Source: Mikania micrantha
Taxonomy: Eukaryota > Streptophyta > Magnoliopsida > Asterales > Asteraceae
Reading direction: 5' to 3'
Assembly (NCBI GenBank): GCA_009363875.1
Contig: CM018695.1
Coordinates: 44,307,150-44,371,149 of the forward strand
DNA: 64,000 bases
Part shown: positions 1-12,751 of the stretch, piece after piece
How the letters are laid out: each line of letters starts with the position of its first letter
Position numbering within the stretch: the first letter of the stretch is position 1
Notes under the pieces: model-generated
Seen by the model: the letters and a program-made list of their open reading frames with translations, nothing else
The model's database searches: none
Told to the model about the DNA's origin: nothing
Made by a program: the position numbers and the translations under genes

Positions 1-2282
1 ACAAGCTCAATATTCAATTTGAAAATAATTAACTCGAATTTCTACTTTGGGAATCACGATACTTATACGATGTTCAAACTATTCGAGTAGAAAATTAAGT
101 GAAGGACTTGTGATAACCTAATAGGTTAAAGCTTGTCACTTTAAAATGATATACGAAATGCAAAGAACTCTTATGTGATTTTGTAAAAGGTCAATCAAGT
201 CAAAGTTATGGGTTTTACATAATAGATTTCCTCAATCTGATCAATTGAGGTTAAACGTTTTGTAAAACGTAATAATTCTGATAAGACCAGTTTACATTCT
301 ATGAAGCTCTAAATCAACTCATTTGTGTGCCAAGTTCAAAGATAGGGTGATCATTCATGGTAAATTATCTTGGCATGTGACGCGAATTTGCAGTACATGT
401 GAAGCCTAGTAAATCCTATTGTATAGGACAATGGGCACAATCTTACCAAACTTTGAATCCAAATCTTAAACTCATCCAAACCGTATTCTAATATTCAACA
501 TTTACCTAAAAACATCCATAAAATCAATTCTTAAAAATCCTATTCACACATGAGTACTTTAAGTTTTGGTTAGTATTGGCAAGCGATTGGTATGCTTTCA
601 AAGTACTTTTGGTGTGGTGGGTTGGCTGCGGTATACCCTATATATAAATACCAACATTACATAGGGAGTAGAACCAAAAGATTGACCAAGAACTTGATTT
701 TTCTATTCAATAATCATTTACGTGTATACTATTCTTTAGTCAAAGCTCTTAATTGCTTACATACTAAGATTCGAAGTGTATTTTTACGCCAAGTCAATCA
801 AAGGTCTTTAGTAATTCTATTTATATCGAGATAACTAAACAATCATTAATCAAAAAACACTATGATTCAAAACAACTATTTGGTTTCAAACCCTAAATAA
901 GAACACATCATAGATATGTTTTAAATTAGAAGTTTTATAAGCTTCAAATTCTGAATCAGAAACCAACTTATAATCTTAATTTCTTTAAATATGTTGATTC
1001 AACCAGTAGTTCATAATTTGAAAACTCTAGATCATAATACCAATACAACAATCTACAGTTCTAATACATCGAACAACCATTCAAGCATCATTCTAGTTTA
1101 AATTTGTTAGGTTAAAATTTCAAATTACAAAGCCACAATCCATAATTTGTTAAATTAAAATCTAATAATCTCAACTTCGCTTTCATTATTCAATTACATT
1201 TGAGGATTCTTACAAATACAAAGGATACTAATGACCGTATCGATCGATGCATTTCATAATAATCACAAACAACAAAACCATTATAATGAAACCTTTATAA
1301 AAAATAATAAAATAAAATAAATAATGAAATAAAATAATTAAAACTCACTCATCATTTACCTATACGCTAAAACATGACCTCAAGACTCTAAACCAAATAC
1401 AAACCTTAATAATACTTTTAGTACAACAGAATTTGGCTAAGAAGAGCTACAGAGTATTGATAATATGGTGGGTGGATGAATGGGTTCGCTTTTCATACAC
1501 ACTAGATATAAACATTGTCAATACAAAGGTAGAAAATAATCTAGTTTGATGTCAAATATTTGAAGGAGAACCACATGCAAATCATACCACCGTAACAATT
1601 TAAATGAAGTACGAGGGAAAGTGTTGTTTACCATTCTCTTGAATAGCTCATTTTAAAACGTAAATCATAATAAACATTTTGAATTTCTAATAAAAGAATT
1701 ATCACACAAAGAAATCCCTTGACATCGTTTCCAAATCACTCTTTGCAAACAAAACTTAAACAAATTGATGACCATTTCAGCTCGATAAAAATCTTGATTT
1801 ATCCAAAACCCAATGACAATACCGTGTCAAATCATTCAAACAATAATTAGTCTTGTAAAAAAAGTTACCGTTATTAAGTGAACTCCTTCAAGAACTCAAA
1901 TCGCACGAATTCTTCCAACATCCTTTACAATGCTCAAAAACTAATGCTTTGACAAGTTTTGCCATGTTTTTTTTTTCGTTTCAATGAATCAATGAAGAAG
2001 GCAAACAAGAGAAAGAACACTAGTCTCTTAATAGCAAAGTGCCTTACCTAACCATCAGAAACAAACTAATGATTGAGTGACCATTTCGCGAGTGTTGTTA
2101 TGATGTGAAGAAACACAAGTATGGAATTTATTTCTGTATATTCTCCCACTTCTAGTACATAACAAAAATCACAAACATTCAACCAAACCAACATCCCGTT
2201 CATTAATCAAGTTCATTAATCAATACAGACTAAATAAAAATTTAAAATCAATCATATCTATGGGCAATTGCTTCTTCCTAAT
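1..2282. other. AT-rich stretch without a recognisable gene
   Basis: I see no coding region, RNA gene or transposon protein here. The sequence is AT-rich with stops in all frames. Because a polypurine tract and an LTR start lie directly downstream on the plus strand, this is probably the badly decayed interior of a Ty3/gypsy element. No gag or pol motif survives to confirm that, so the assignment is inference only. Confidence 0.4.
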
Positions 2283-2318
2283 AAATTTCGGGACGAAATT
2301 TTCTAAAGTAGGGGAGAC
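2283..2318 (+). other. Ty3/gypsy polypurine tract and conserved pre-LTR motif
   Basis: The motif TTTCGGGACGAAATT followed by a purine run (AGTAGGGGAGAC) lies directly before a TGTAAC LTR start. The same arrangement, on the minus strand, precedes the 3' LTR of the intact element at 21247-21280. It marks where plus-strand DNA synthesis is primed in Tekay-like elements. Confidence 0.7.
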
Positions 2319-5300
2319 TGTAACTTATGAAATTGTGATAACCCTTGTAAAACTATAAAAGCGACATTATAAATATATACATATAAATTATCATCTTATG
2401 AGTGTGTAATTATAAACTATATGTGTGTATATAAAAATATATACATATAAATATATATGTACAATTATAATTCAAAATATAGAGTTTTAAAGTTGAAATT
2501 AAAGCTTTAAATTAAAAATAAACAAAAATTAGATAAGTGTATACATATATCCAAATTATATTTATATATGTATATATATAAACATATATACTTAAACATG
2601 TAATAAAACTTATCTATGTACACATGTAATTTAATTAAGCTCTAAAAGAATCAAACTTGTAAAAATAAATGTTTAACCTATAAACAATAATATATATATA
2701 TATATAAGGAAATACTTATAAATAATAGTTATGCTTTTATAAAAGCTTAAAAAAAGTGATGATAATAATAATAATCTTAATAATAATAATAAATAAACTT
2801 TATAAACTTTTATTAAACTCTTAAACATATAAAAATAGATGCCTAAACCTAAAGGGCTAATTCTGCCAAAATACAAACTTGTGTGTGTGTGATGAGTTTT
2901 TAGGCAAAAACGACTAAACAGAAACCACGAGGGTTGTTTCTGCCAATCCTCCAAAGTTTTAACCAAGCCCTTCCCCTCTTCCCCCCCCCCCTCGTTCGAA
3001 GCCTGTAGCCACCGATTCACCATCCTCGAAGTTCGATAACAAGCAATTAATCCACCTGCGCGCTTATATTAACTCAACTAACCCCCAACAAACGTGATTA
3101 CTGCATTAATTCAATCAGAACATGCGTAATCAGACATTAATCACCAAACAAAACTTTAAACTCAAACCATAACTCGAATCTGGACAATCCATAAACCAAA
3201 ATCTAATTAAAACTACACACAATGTGACACCAGGCAATTTCAGGTAAATTGCGAGTCTTACATCTTTTACATTTCACAATCATATTTGTTGCACTTCATT
3301 TAATTATGTTAATTAGATGAGTCAAACACAAACAACAGTGAAATGATAGTTCGAGTAACTATCGAATCGTACATTGCACATTGGTTTTTGAAACCAAACG
3401 TGGGAAACACAAACACAAACGCAAAACAATAATTTGGGGAATTATTGGATTGTGCATTACATGTTGATTATGATTAATCAAGCATGCATACATTTCATAA
3501 AACACAAACACAAACAATCACCGATAATTAAAGAAATTATCGAAACACACACGAGTCTCATGAATGTTCGTGAACTAAACGAACAACAAATGAATTTAAC
3601 AATAATTAAGCTCTATGTGAACCTAGAATAAGTTAAACAATGATAATAAGTCAACAAACTATGTTCGTAAATGCCAAACAATCGAAAAACGAGCTTAAAC
3701 ACCAAAATTGGGCCAATTGGGCTCATTCTGCAAGCCAGGCGGTGCGCCTAGGACCAACGTTTGGACCTATGCGATACGCCAAACTCCAGGCGGTACACCC
3801 AGAGTGCTATTTCCACTCGAGGCGATGCGTGCGGATCAACTAGATATGATTTGGATTATTTTAATCCAGGCACTACGCCTAGCCTCGGGTACGCACGCTA
3901 GGCGATACGCCTGGAAGCCGCAGATGCCAAAACCACCTTAACACTCAACCTATCTCATTTTTAATCATATCTATCTTATTTTCTCGACTAAACCACCTCA
4001 ATATTTAGCAAAACAACCTGTTACTTCATCATTCCCACCAAAAAACGTCCATTGTTGACATTTGAAGCCACATTGACGCTTTGGGAAGCCATTGGAGTTA
4101 GAAAGAAGCTTGGAAGCTTGTCCTCATCAACACTATCACTTGAACCTCCTAAGAGATCATTCCCAGAAGGTTTTAGAGATGCCAAGTCCTGATCCAGCTT
4201 CATCGCAATGTTTTAGAGCTTCTAAGGTAGTTCTTATAACTTATCCATAGTTAGATCATACATGCAAGGGCTAAAAACCCACATGCAAGTGTATTTGATC
4301 ACATGCAACTCCGATCCGCTCACATGAATGAATTTTAAGTGGGTCTAGAGTGTTTATTGATATATTTTGAATAAGATTGATGACGGAAATCATCTAGGAT
4401 TGGGTTTTGTTGATTTGATAATGATAATATTATGCAAGTTACTATATTGGGAAGCTTTTTAGTTGCAAGTTGGTGATTTGTAATGATCCAGACGTGTTAG
4501 ACATTTCTAGATGTTGTCAAAAGAATATTGAAGTGTTTAGAAACACATTTGGGTATTTGATTTTGTGAAAATACGGTTTTATGACGAACTTACTAATAAT
4601 GGAAACTTTTGTAAATCAAAAGAGGGCTTTTGATGGTTTAACATGTTTTAATGATTTGGGATTAGTGAAACATGTTTAAAAATGGTTTTTAACATATTTG
4701 GAAACTTTAATTTGTGAAAACGGAACTTTAATGAATACTTACTATTTTAGGAAACTTTATTTGGGCAAAATGGCATAAATGACAATTTATGCGCAAACAA
4801 TGTATTTTAAGTATTTACATATGTTTTTACAAACATACTAGGCGTATTACAAGTATGAAACGAGATTTCATAACCAAACTTTCCTAAAAGGGAAACTTTC
4901 CAAAAAAGGTAACCTCTACGATTTCATAGCACGACATGTGCGAAAGCGTTACGATTAGAGTCGTAGGACGTATGGGGATGTCCTACGTGCGTGTCAAGAT
5001 TCAATTAGCACATAAGTAAACTAAAGACAACAAAGGTGTCACCAACGATTCGTCAAGTCGACACACACACACACACACACTCGGTTGAGCACACCGACAC
5101 TTGGAGTTGTATGGAATACAACACACCACAGAATACATACTCAAAACCTATATGATTATAGGTGCTCACTAGAAGGCTGGTAGCATTCATGAGTTGCGAA
5201 CACCACTTAAACCTGAACTGCTCTATCAGGTGAGTTCACAGCCCTTTTTCTATTTTCTATCTTTGGTGGAGAAAACATTGCATACAAACTATTTTTGAAC

Positions 5301-5490
5301 GACATACATACTTTTTGGTTACATTTGTAGATGCTAATATCATGTATATGCATATGTGTGGCATTCATCCACAAAACTGATAAGTCCTCATTAAACACAT
5401 TCGAACCGTTAATAGCGCGTAGCGCTTAGCGTGGTAATTCTGAATAGTACTATTTGAGCCTGACAAGCCCCACTGTTGCGCGCCATATGG
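2319..5490 (+). repeat. Tekay-like LTR, interrupted by the Sirevirus
   Basis: The LTR start TGTAAC follows the polypurine tract at once. The body is AT-rich, has a cluster of GC-rich short palindromes near 3730-3925, and towards its right end has a splice-donor-like CAG|GTGAGT at about 5228, which I associate with the U5 side of such LTRs. No closing CA with a flanking target duplication is visible before the copia LTR begins at 5491. I infer that the Sirevirus inserted in this LTR (left flank TATGG). An alternative is a shorter LTR ending near 3262 (…CTTACA), with unrelated sequence behind it. Confidence 0.5.
3725..3925 (+). repeat. Cluster of GC-rich inverted-repeat motifs in the LTR
   Basis: At least five variants of the motif AGGCG-NNNN-CGCCT occur within 200 bp, for example AGGCGGTGCGCCT and AGGCGATACGCCT. 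Each can pair with itself. The surrounding LTR is AT-rich, so the block stands out in composition. Confidence 0.6.
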
Positions 5491-6073
5491 TGTTAGTGCA
5501 CCGAAATTTCCCTAGTTCTATGTTTTGTATGATCTTATTGTGCAAAGTTTATCTTATTAATGAAGATCAGTTATTCTATGTTGTGCTTTAATGTTTATTC
5601 AAGTTTATATGTGTTTGACCTTGATTGACATTGATTATATATATCTTATAGACCCATTTGTGCAAATGACCCTACAAATGAGGTCATTCGGGCGAATGAA
5701 CGGCTAGTGAATGATTGGGGCGAGCGAATGAGTCATCCGCATGACTCATTCGGTTGACCAAGCTCATTCGGCTGATCCATTCGCCGAATGAGTGATTTGG
5801 CAACTCATTCGGCCGAATGAGTGCAGTCTATATATACTTCTACAAACAGAGTCGTACCCTTAGGCTTTTGAGTGGTTCTTCCCTCTCCAACTTCGATTCT
5901 CACCCCGTGGTGTTCGATCTTGATCCAAACATTCACTACTCATTGTCGGATCGCCACGGGGCTTGGTGTTTTCGATTGGAAAACCCTGAAATAGGATTCA
6001 ACACTATTCCAGTGCCTGTAGAGCAGATTCCTTGGTGAACCGGATTGTTTCCGGGCTCCAAATTGGTCCTACA
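5491..6073 (+). repeat. Sirevirus 5' LTR
   Basis: It begins TGTTAGTGCA and ends CCTACA, three bases before the PBS, which gives 583 bp. The first 440 bp match the 3' LTR copy at 32307-32796. Relative to that copy it lacks 48 bp (the counterpart of 32663-32710) just after the TATA box. The U3 part holds five CATTCG and four CGAATG motifs between about 5680 and 5825, several as the palindrome CATTCGGCCGAATG or close variants. Confidence 0.88.
5829..5836 (+). promoter_or_regulatory. TATA box of the Sirevirus 5' LTR
   Basis: TATATATA follows the palindromic CATTCGGCCGAATGAG block by about nine bases. The same block and TATA occur in the 3' LTR at 32645-32652. Transcription would be expected to start roughly 30 bp downstream. 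Confidence 0.65.
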
Positions 6074-6076
6074 AAG

Positions 6077-6089
6077 TGGTATCAGAGCA
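6077..6089 (+). other. Primer binding site, initiator tRNA-Met type
   Basis: TGGTATCAGAGCA lies three bases after the LTR end. It is the usual plant LTR-retrotransposon primer site, complementary to the 3' end of initiator tRNA-Met. It fixes the 3' boundary of the 5' LTR. Confidence 0.88.
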
Positions 6090-6551
6090 TCACGGGCTCT
6101 TGATTCTGCTCGATTTTCAATCCAAATCATCAAATCTGAGATTGCTTGTTCGAGATTTTTGAAAACCCTAACTTTCTTGCCCTTCAAGTTACTGTTTCAT
6201 TACAAATCCGTGGGTTTTTGTGGATTTTTTGACAAATCGATCATTCCAATTGCTTGGTAATGATGTCTTGAAGTTCTGTACCAATTTTGGTGGTTACATT
6301 CACTCTAAATCAAAAGTTATCACGATTTTTGTTGCTGAAAATCCCAGATTGTACGAATGAGTCGATCGTCCGAATAAGCCGTCCGAATAGCTCTCTTTCG
6401 GTCTACCTGTCATTCGGTTGTCTATTCATTCGGCCCTCAGCTCATCTGTCCTCCACTCTTATTCGGTCCCTGACATTCGGTCAAGTCAGAGACATTCGGC
6501 CCATCAGTTTGAAAATTTTTCTAAGTGTTGAATACTTTTGATCTTGACATA
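6090..6551 (+). other. Sirevirus untranslated leader with a second CATTCGG cluster
   Basis: Between the PBS and the gag start there are 460 bases without a supported gene. From about 6355 to 6505 there are four CATTCGG motifs plus related CGAAT and TTCGG forms, echoing the U3 cluster. Their role is not known to me; RNA structure in the packaged leader is one possibility. Confidence 0.6.
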
Positions 6552-9461
6552 ATGGAGGATCTAGCTCTGATGGCTAACCAGAATCATATGATTCAGACAT
6601 TGCTACTCACAGAGACTGAGATAGGGAACTCTAATAAAGCTCCTAAGTTGCTTTCATTAGATGATTACCCTCATTGGAAGTACCGATTCGAGATACACAT
6701 CAATGGAGTTGATACAAACTTGTGGATGATGATAGAGAGTGGTTATTTGAGACCTCTAAATGAAGATGGAACTCCCATGTTAGTCACCCGGATGACTGAA
6801 CCCTAGAGGAAGTTAAATGACTTTGAGAAGAAAACCTATGCTATTCTGTCCCAATCCATTGCTACTGATATCTTTCATCAGTTCAGACAGTTTACCTCTT
6901 CTAAGTTTCTCTAGGATGCGTTGCAACTAAGATATGAGGGAAATGATGCTTTGAAGAACATAAAGTCCAAAGATTTATAGAAAGAGTTTAATAGTTTCAT
7001 GTATGTGGGAAATGAGTCCCTAGATGATCTGATTGCTAGATTTTATCATTTCTGAGTGAGCTGTTCAATCATCAGGTCAAGACTACAACACAAGAGAAGA
7101 TTCAGTGTTTGGCAGATGCTTTACCTCACAAATGGGAGTCATTCCTCATGGTCTTGAAGCAGAATGAGATTATGGCTAATATGGACATCAATGAGTTTAT
7201 CCAGAAGCTGAAAGAACAGGAGATTGAGAACAAGTGGAAGGCAAAGAGAGTTGCTCAAGTTCAAGATCCTTCATTGTACTATTCTACTCCTACTGTAGAG
7301 AGAGCTTCTCATGATCCATTGAAGACTGCATTTGTCTCTCAGACTAAAGAAGCTCCTATTTCAAACCAGACACACTTCTATCAATCATCTTCAACATCAA
7401 CCTCTTAGAAAGAAAATAGTCATACAGTCACCAGTCTAAAGACAGACAATTTTGATAAAGTGACTGTAGAGGTTGCAAAGGAGCATATGGGTCTTCTATC
7501 TACTCTTGTGAGCTCTTATGATGGATTACTAGCCGTGCAGATTGGTAATCCTTACTTGACAAATGAAGATTATTTTAGATTGAACCGGATGATATGGAGA
7601 GGATAGACATCATGTGGGCTCTTGCCAGTGCAGTAATAAGGATTTTCTAAGAAGAACTGGAAAAGACATCAATCTGAACAAGGATTCAAAATTTGGTTTT
7701 GATATGTCATCTGTCACTTGCTATAACTGTCGAGAAAAAGGACACTTTGCAAGACAATGCAACAAACCAAAGAAGACAGGCAACTATAATCCTTTTCAGA
7801 ATCAAAGATCATCTGCAGCAAATCCAGAACGAAGACTTGTGCCCATTGATACTACCACTCATGCAAGTTCTTCAAATGCTAGCAAAGCCTTGATGGTTCA
7901 AAATGATAAAGGCGAAAGATGGGATTTCAGATTCAATCCTCATCAGGGATGACAAGATAAAGCTTGTGTTGCAGAAATCTAGAAACCTGATGAATCCAAT
8001 GATGAAAGCACTTCAGAAGAAACAAAGACCAGTCTGGAGGACTCATCAGGATCAGAGTCAGAAAGCACTTCAGACTCAGACACTCAAGGAGATTCTGATG
8101 CTGAGTTTGAAGAATCTGCTACCCAGTTTGCTATGATGGTGAACACTTCTGCTACCTCTCAGTCAGATCAGGTATTTGATGACTGTTCTTCTTCTCATTC
8201 CAGATGCTTTAACTGTATTGACCTTGACAGCAAGGTCCTGGCTTATCAAAAGCACAATTCTGACTTGATCAGCGATCTCAACCAAATGATTGAAGCAAAT
8301 AGAATTTTAAAATCAAATGAAAAAGACTTTCAGGCTAAAATTGATTTGTTAAACAGACAGTCACATGAGGCTGAGATCGTTGTGCTCAATAAGCAGGATG
8401 CAGTTACTTTTTAGCTCAACACCATCGCTGAGTCTAAAAAGAAACTTGCCATAGTCGAGTGTGTTTAAGCCAGAAGCTCAAGAGCTATGAGAGCTCTTCA
8501 TACATTATTGAGCACATGATCAGTAATGGGATTGATCAAACTGGGAAGGGTAAAGAAACAAAATACATTGCCCCCACCAGTCTTGAATTGCTTTGTCCAT
8601 TCTCCAAATGACAAAGAGATCAAAGACTTTCAAGTGAAAACTCCATTAATTATTGATCCTATTGGGATTATTTCTGATGAGGGTTCCTCAATGTCTGAGG
8701 AAACTTTTATGGAGGGGTGGTTGAAGATTGGGTCTCTGATTCTAAGGATGAATATGATGTTTCTCCTCTAGTGTCTTGTGTTAAGAATCATACATCTGTT
8801 GCCAAAAAGGCTGACCCAATCTTACCTAAGACAAACATTGCTTCAAAGTTATCCAAAGTCATATGCTTTGTGAATTCTTCACATGATGGTGAAGCAAGTG
8901 AGACCAAAGATGCTGAAAAACCTGTTTTTAATGGCACAAACGTTTTGGGTTTCGTGCAAGACAAGACTAAGAAAAATGTTTTTCAAACCAAAAGTTCTCA
9001 GTCTAAAGCCAAACAGTTTTATCACAAAGAAAAAAGAGTTTGTTTTGAGTGTGGTGCACCTGGACATGTTGTCAGATTTTGTCCACATTTGAACAGACCT
9101 AAGGTTGCACCACCCAGAAAACAAAATCAACACTTTATCAAACAAGCCAAATCTGATTATAAATCATCTTAGGCAAAGCCCAAACAACCCAATCTTGTCA
9201 AGCCTTTGGATAAGAGTAAAGGGAAAGTTGTGAATTTGGTTGTTCGCAAGGTTGTAAATGTCAATCAATTCAAATTAACCATCATCCATCTACTTGAAAA
9301 ACTCTTTCAGTAAAAACACAGTCTGGAAAGTTAAGTCTTCTAAGACTTCAGTTCCAAATACTCCAGACAAGACAACCCCAGATGGTAAATGGATTGATGT
9401 TTGGATCCGAGACTCATTACCCAAGACTGTAAAGGCTTGGGTTCCCAAATTGAACTAATAA
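6552..9461 (+). pseudogene. gag: Sirevirus gag, broken
   Basis: The ATG at 6552 opens MEDLALMANQNHM and leads into the copia Gag core (…YPHWKYRFEIHI…). In-frame stops appear at 6804 and again near 6915 and 6978, with a frame change near 7050. Later pieces carry a first CCHC zinc knuckle (CYNCREKGHFARQC, about 7717-7760), an acidic and Ser-rich stretch, a long heptad-like region at about 8220-8410 and a second knuckle (CFECGAPGHVVRFC, about 9045-9086). Gag should form the particle and bind the RNA. It ends AWVPKLN followed by two stops in a row (TAA TAA, 9456-9461), in the same frame as the protease. At least five lesions make this copy dead. Confidence 0.85.
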
Positions 9462-12400
9462 TTTGTGTAGCTTGCCCCAACTGTTGCTCTTAACAGCACT
9501 TGGATCGTTGATAGTGGGGCTTCAAGGCACATGACTGGAGATATTTCGCTGCTCACCAATGTCAATGCAATTCGAGGTGGATATCTAGCGTTTGCCGGTG
9601 ACAAAGGCGGGTTCATTACTGGAGAGAGTATTCTTTCCAATGGCCAAGTTTCTTTTGACAAAGTCAGATATGTAAAGCAGCTGGAGAACAATCTACTTTC
9701 AGTGTCACAGATCTGTGACAAGCAGTACAAAGTTCGTTTTTGATGACTCCAGTTGCTACATTCTCAAGCAAGGCATCACTATTCCTGAAGACTGGATTCT
9801 GATGTCTACACCCCGTAAGCAAGACTTGTATGTTCTCAACATGGCTACAGCTTCAACAACATCCTCATCAGTTTCAAGTTTTATGTCAAAAGCTACAGAG
9901 AAAAACTCTATTTTTTGGCATAAAAGGATGGGCCATTTGAGTCTACGTAAGATGAACCATTTGGTACACAACAATTTGGTTGAGGGTGTCAGATTAAAGA
10001 GTTTCAAGCTATCTGATATCTGTGTTTCGTGCAAGAAAGGAAAGCAAAGCAAGCAATCTCACAAGCTGAAAAAGTATCATTCAATCACTGTTCCTCTTGA
10101 GCTTCTCCATATGGATTTATTTGGTCCAGTCAACCGCAAGAGTATAGATGGAGATCAATACTGCTTAGTCATCACTGATGAGTATTCCATATATTCTTGG
10201 GTTTTCTTTCTGAAGGAGAAATCGGAAACGTTCGAGTGTATTCAAATTTTGGTAACTAAACTTGAATCACTTTATAAGCTCAAGATCCGTATCAGGACAG
10301 ATAACGGGACAGAGTTCAAGAATCACAATATGGAGAACTTCTGCAATGAACATGGTATTGTCCAACAATTCAGTGCTCCATATGTCCCTCAAATGAATGG
10401 CGTTGCTGAGCGCAAGAACTATACATTGATTGAGGCTGCTCGGACAATGCTAGCTGATTCATCTATTCCAGTTCAATTCTGGAATGAAGCTCTTGCAAAT
10501 GCTTGCTACACACTGAACCGCGTTTTGATAGTCAAGAGACATGGGAAGACTTGCTTTGAGCTGCTCCACAACAGAAAACCTAATCTTAAGTATCTTGAAC
10601 CTTTTGGTGCTCCGTGCACGATGCTTAAGAAACATGAGCAAGGCAAGTTCAATGAGAAGGTGGAAGAAGGGTATTTTGTTGGGTACAACACTCCTAATAA
10701 AAGGGTCTACAATAGATCAACTCAAAATGTGGAGGAGTGGTACCACGTGGACGTTCAAAGACATTCTATGCCCCCACCTGGAAAAGGTCCAGACTGGATG
10801 TTTGATTATTCAGACCTTTTCAACTCTTTCAATATGCCTCCCATGTACTTAGATGAAGATGTTGCAGTTCAAATGATGTATGATGCACAAAATGTACCTG
10901 ATGAACCTGTGCAACCTTCATCAGCTTCAATTCCCGTATAGATACATGATGACAGCTCAGAAATAGATGACAATCCAGTTCAACCAGTTGCCCTCGAACC
11001 AAATGTTGACAACATTGTACATGCTCTTGAGGACTTGAATCTGAACAATCTTGATCCACAGGTTGAGGTTCCTGCTCATCCTGTTGGAAGAATTAATCGC
11101 ATTAATCCTCATGAAAACATTATTGGAAGTCCGCTTGATGGGGTCAATACAAGAAATCAGCTATCATCAGGTGGTCTTGCAGATAGTCTTGACTTTGCTG
11201 ATGTGAACTATTGTGCCCATTCTTGCTTCATCTCTCAAGTTGAACCACGAACCGTCACTGAAGCATTGAGAGAAGAATCATGGGTTGATGCCATGCAAGA
11301 AGAACTCTTACAATTCAAGAAACTAGGTGTTTGGAAACTTGTTGATAAACCAAAAGGTGTAAAGTTTATAGGCACCAGATTGGTTCTTCGTTGCAAAAGG
11401 GATGATCATGGGATCGTTGTGAGAAACAAAGCACGTCTGGTGGTGCAGGGATTTGGACATATTGAGGGACTTGACTACAATGAAGTGTTTGCACCGGTTT
11501 CTAGTCTCGAGGCAATTCGTATTTTCTTGGCATATGCATCCTTCAAGAAATTTAAAGTTTATCAAGTGGATGTCAAGAGTGCATTCCTTCACGGTGTGAT
11601 CAACGAAACTGTGTATGTCAATCAACCTCCCGGGTTTGAGGATCCATTGCATCGTGACCAAGTCTACAAGCTAGACAAGGCTTTATATGGATTGCATCAA
11701 GCTCCGCGAGCGTGGTACAAGACACTGTCTACTCACCTTCTGAACAACGGGTTCAGAAGAGGTGTCATCGACTGCACATTGTTCATTCGAGAGAAGGATG
11801 GTGATTTACTCTTGGTACAAGTTTATGTGGACGACATCATTTTTGGTTCTACAAATGATAGTCTGTGCAAGGAATTCGAGAAGGTTATGAAAGACAAGTT
11901 TAAAATGAGCTCGATGGGGGAGAAGAAATTCTTTCTTGGGTTGCAGGTGGATCAATCTGAGGCAGGAATCTTCATTCATCAGACCAAATACGTTGGTGAC
12001 ATTCTAAGCCGGTTCAGTATGTTGGATGCAAAACCTGCTGGTACCCCACTGGCTGTCAATCAGGGGATTACACCAGACGAAAAGGGGGAGTTAATCGATG
12101 CCATTCTGTACCGAGGGATGATTGGATCCCTCATGTATCTTACTGCTTCTCGTCCGGACATCATGTTTGCTACATGCTTATGTGCTCGCTATCAGTCCAA
12201 ACCAAGAGTATCACATCTAATTGATGTGAAGAGGATTTTGCGTTATCTGAAGGGTACTACGGATCTTGGTTTATGGTACCCTAATGATGATAACTTTGAG
12301 CTTATTGCATATAGTGATTCAGACTATGGCGGATGCAAAAGAGATTTCAAGTAAACATCTGCAGGATGTCAGTTCTTCGCAAATCGTTTAGTTACCTGGC

Positions 12401-12751
12401 AGTGCAAGAAGCAGACGTCGGTGTCTACTTCAACATGTGAAGCTGAATATATTGCTGATGCTAGTTGCTGCTAGTTGTTGCTCACAAATCATCTGGATAC
12501 AGCAACAACTCAGGGACTATGGGTTATACTTTTCTAACACTCTTATTTATGTTGATAATACTGCCGCCATAGTTGTCACTAAAAACCCAATCCAGCACTC
12601 GAAAGCCAAACACATCGACATAAAATATCACTTCATACGTGATTGTTTTGAAAAGAAACCCATCAATGTTGTTAAAATTCACACCGATCACCAGAAAGCC
12701 GATCTTTACACAAATGCTTTTGATAAACCCAAATTTTTATATCTGTTATAG
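9462..12751 (+). pseudogene. pol: Sirevirus pol (protease, integrase, RT, RNase H), broken
   Basis: The copia order is clear. Protease has DSGASRHMTG at about 9510-9540. Integrase shows the H-H-C-C zinc region (HKRMGHLSL … CVSCKKGK), D in LLHMDLFG, D in RTDNGTEF and E in NGVAERKN. RT has YVDDIIFGST near 11825-11855. RNase H has AYSDSDYGG and CEAEYIA and ends near KHIDIKYHFIRDC. Lesions: an extra T near 9739 shifts protease from integrase; a TAG at 10939 separates integrase from RT; a TAA lies at 12352; a 10-bp near-tandem duplication at 12461-12480 shifts the end of RNase H. The integrase to RT part (9715-12354) is otherwise one frame. Normally it is translated as a polyprotein and acts in the particle. 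Confidence 0.9.

Noticed and set aside
2673..3023. 116-codon open frame on the minus strand
   Set aside because: It runs through simple AT repeats and a poly-Leu/Tyr translation of low-complexity LTR sequence; no protein family is recognisable.
5040..5085. CA microsatellite and nearby splice-donor-like site as evidence of a host gene
   Set aside because: The donor-like CAGGTGAGT at about 5228 has no coding exon beside it and fits an LTR U5 end better.
6077..6089. Possible tRNA fragment
   Set aside because: Only the short stretch complementary to initiator tRNA-Met is present; it is a primer binding site. The same holds for 27603-27615.
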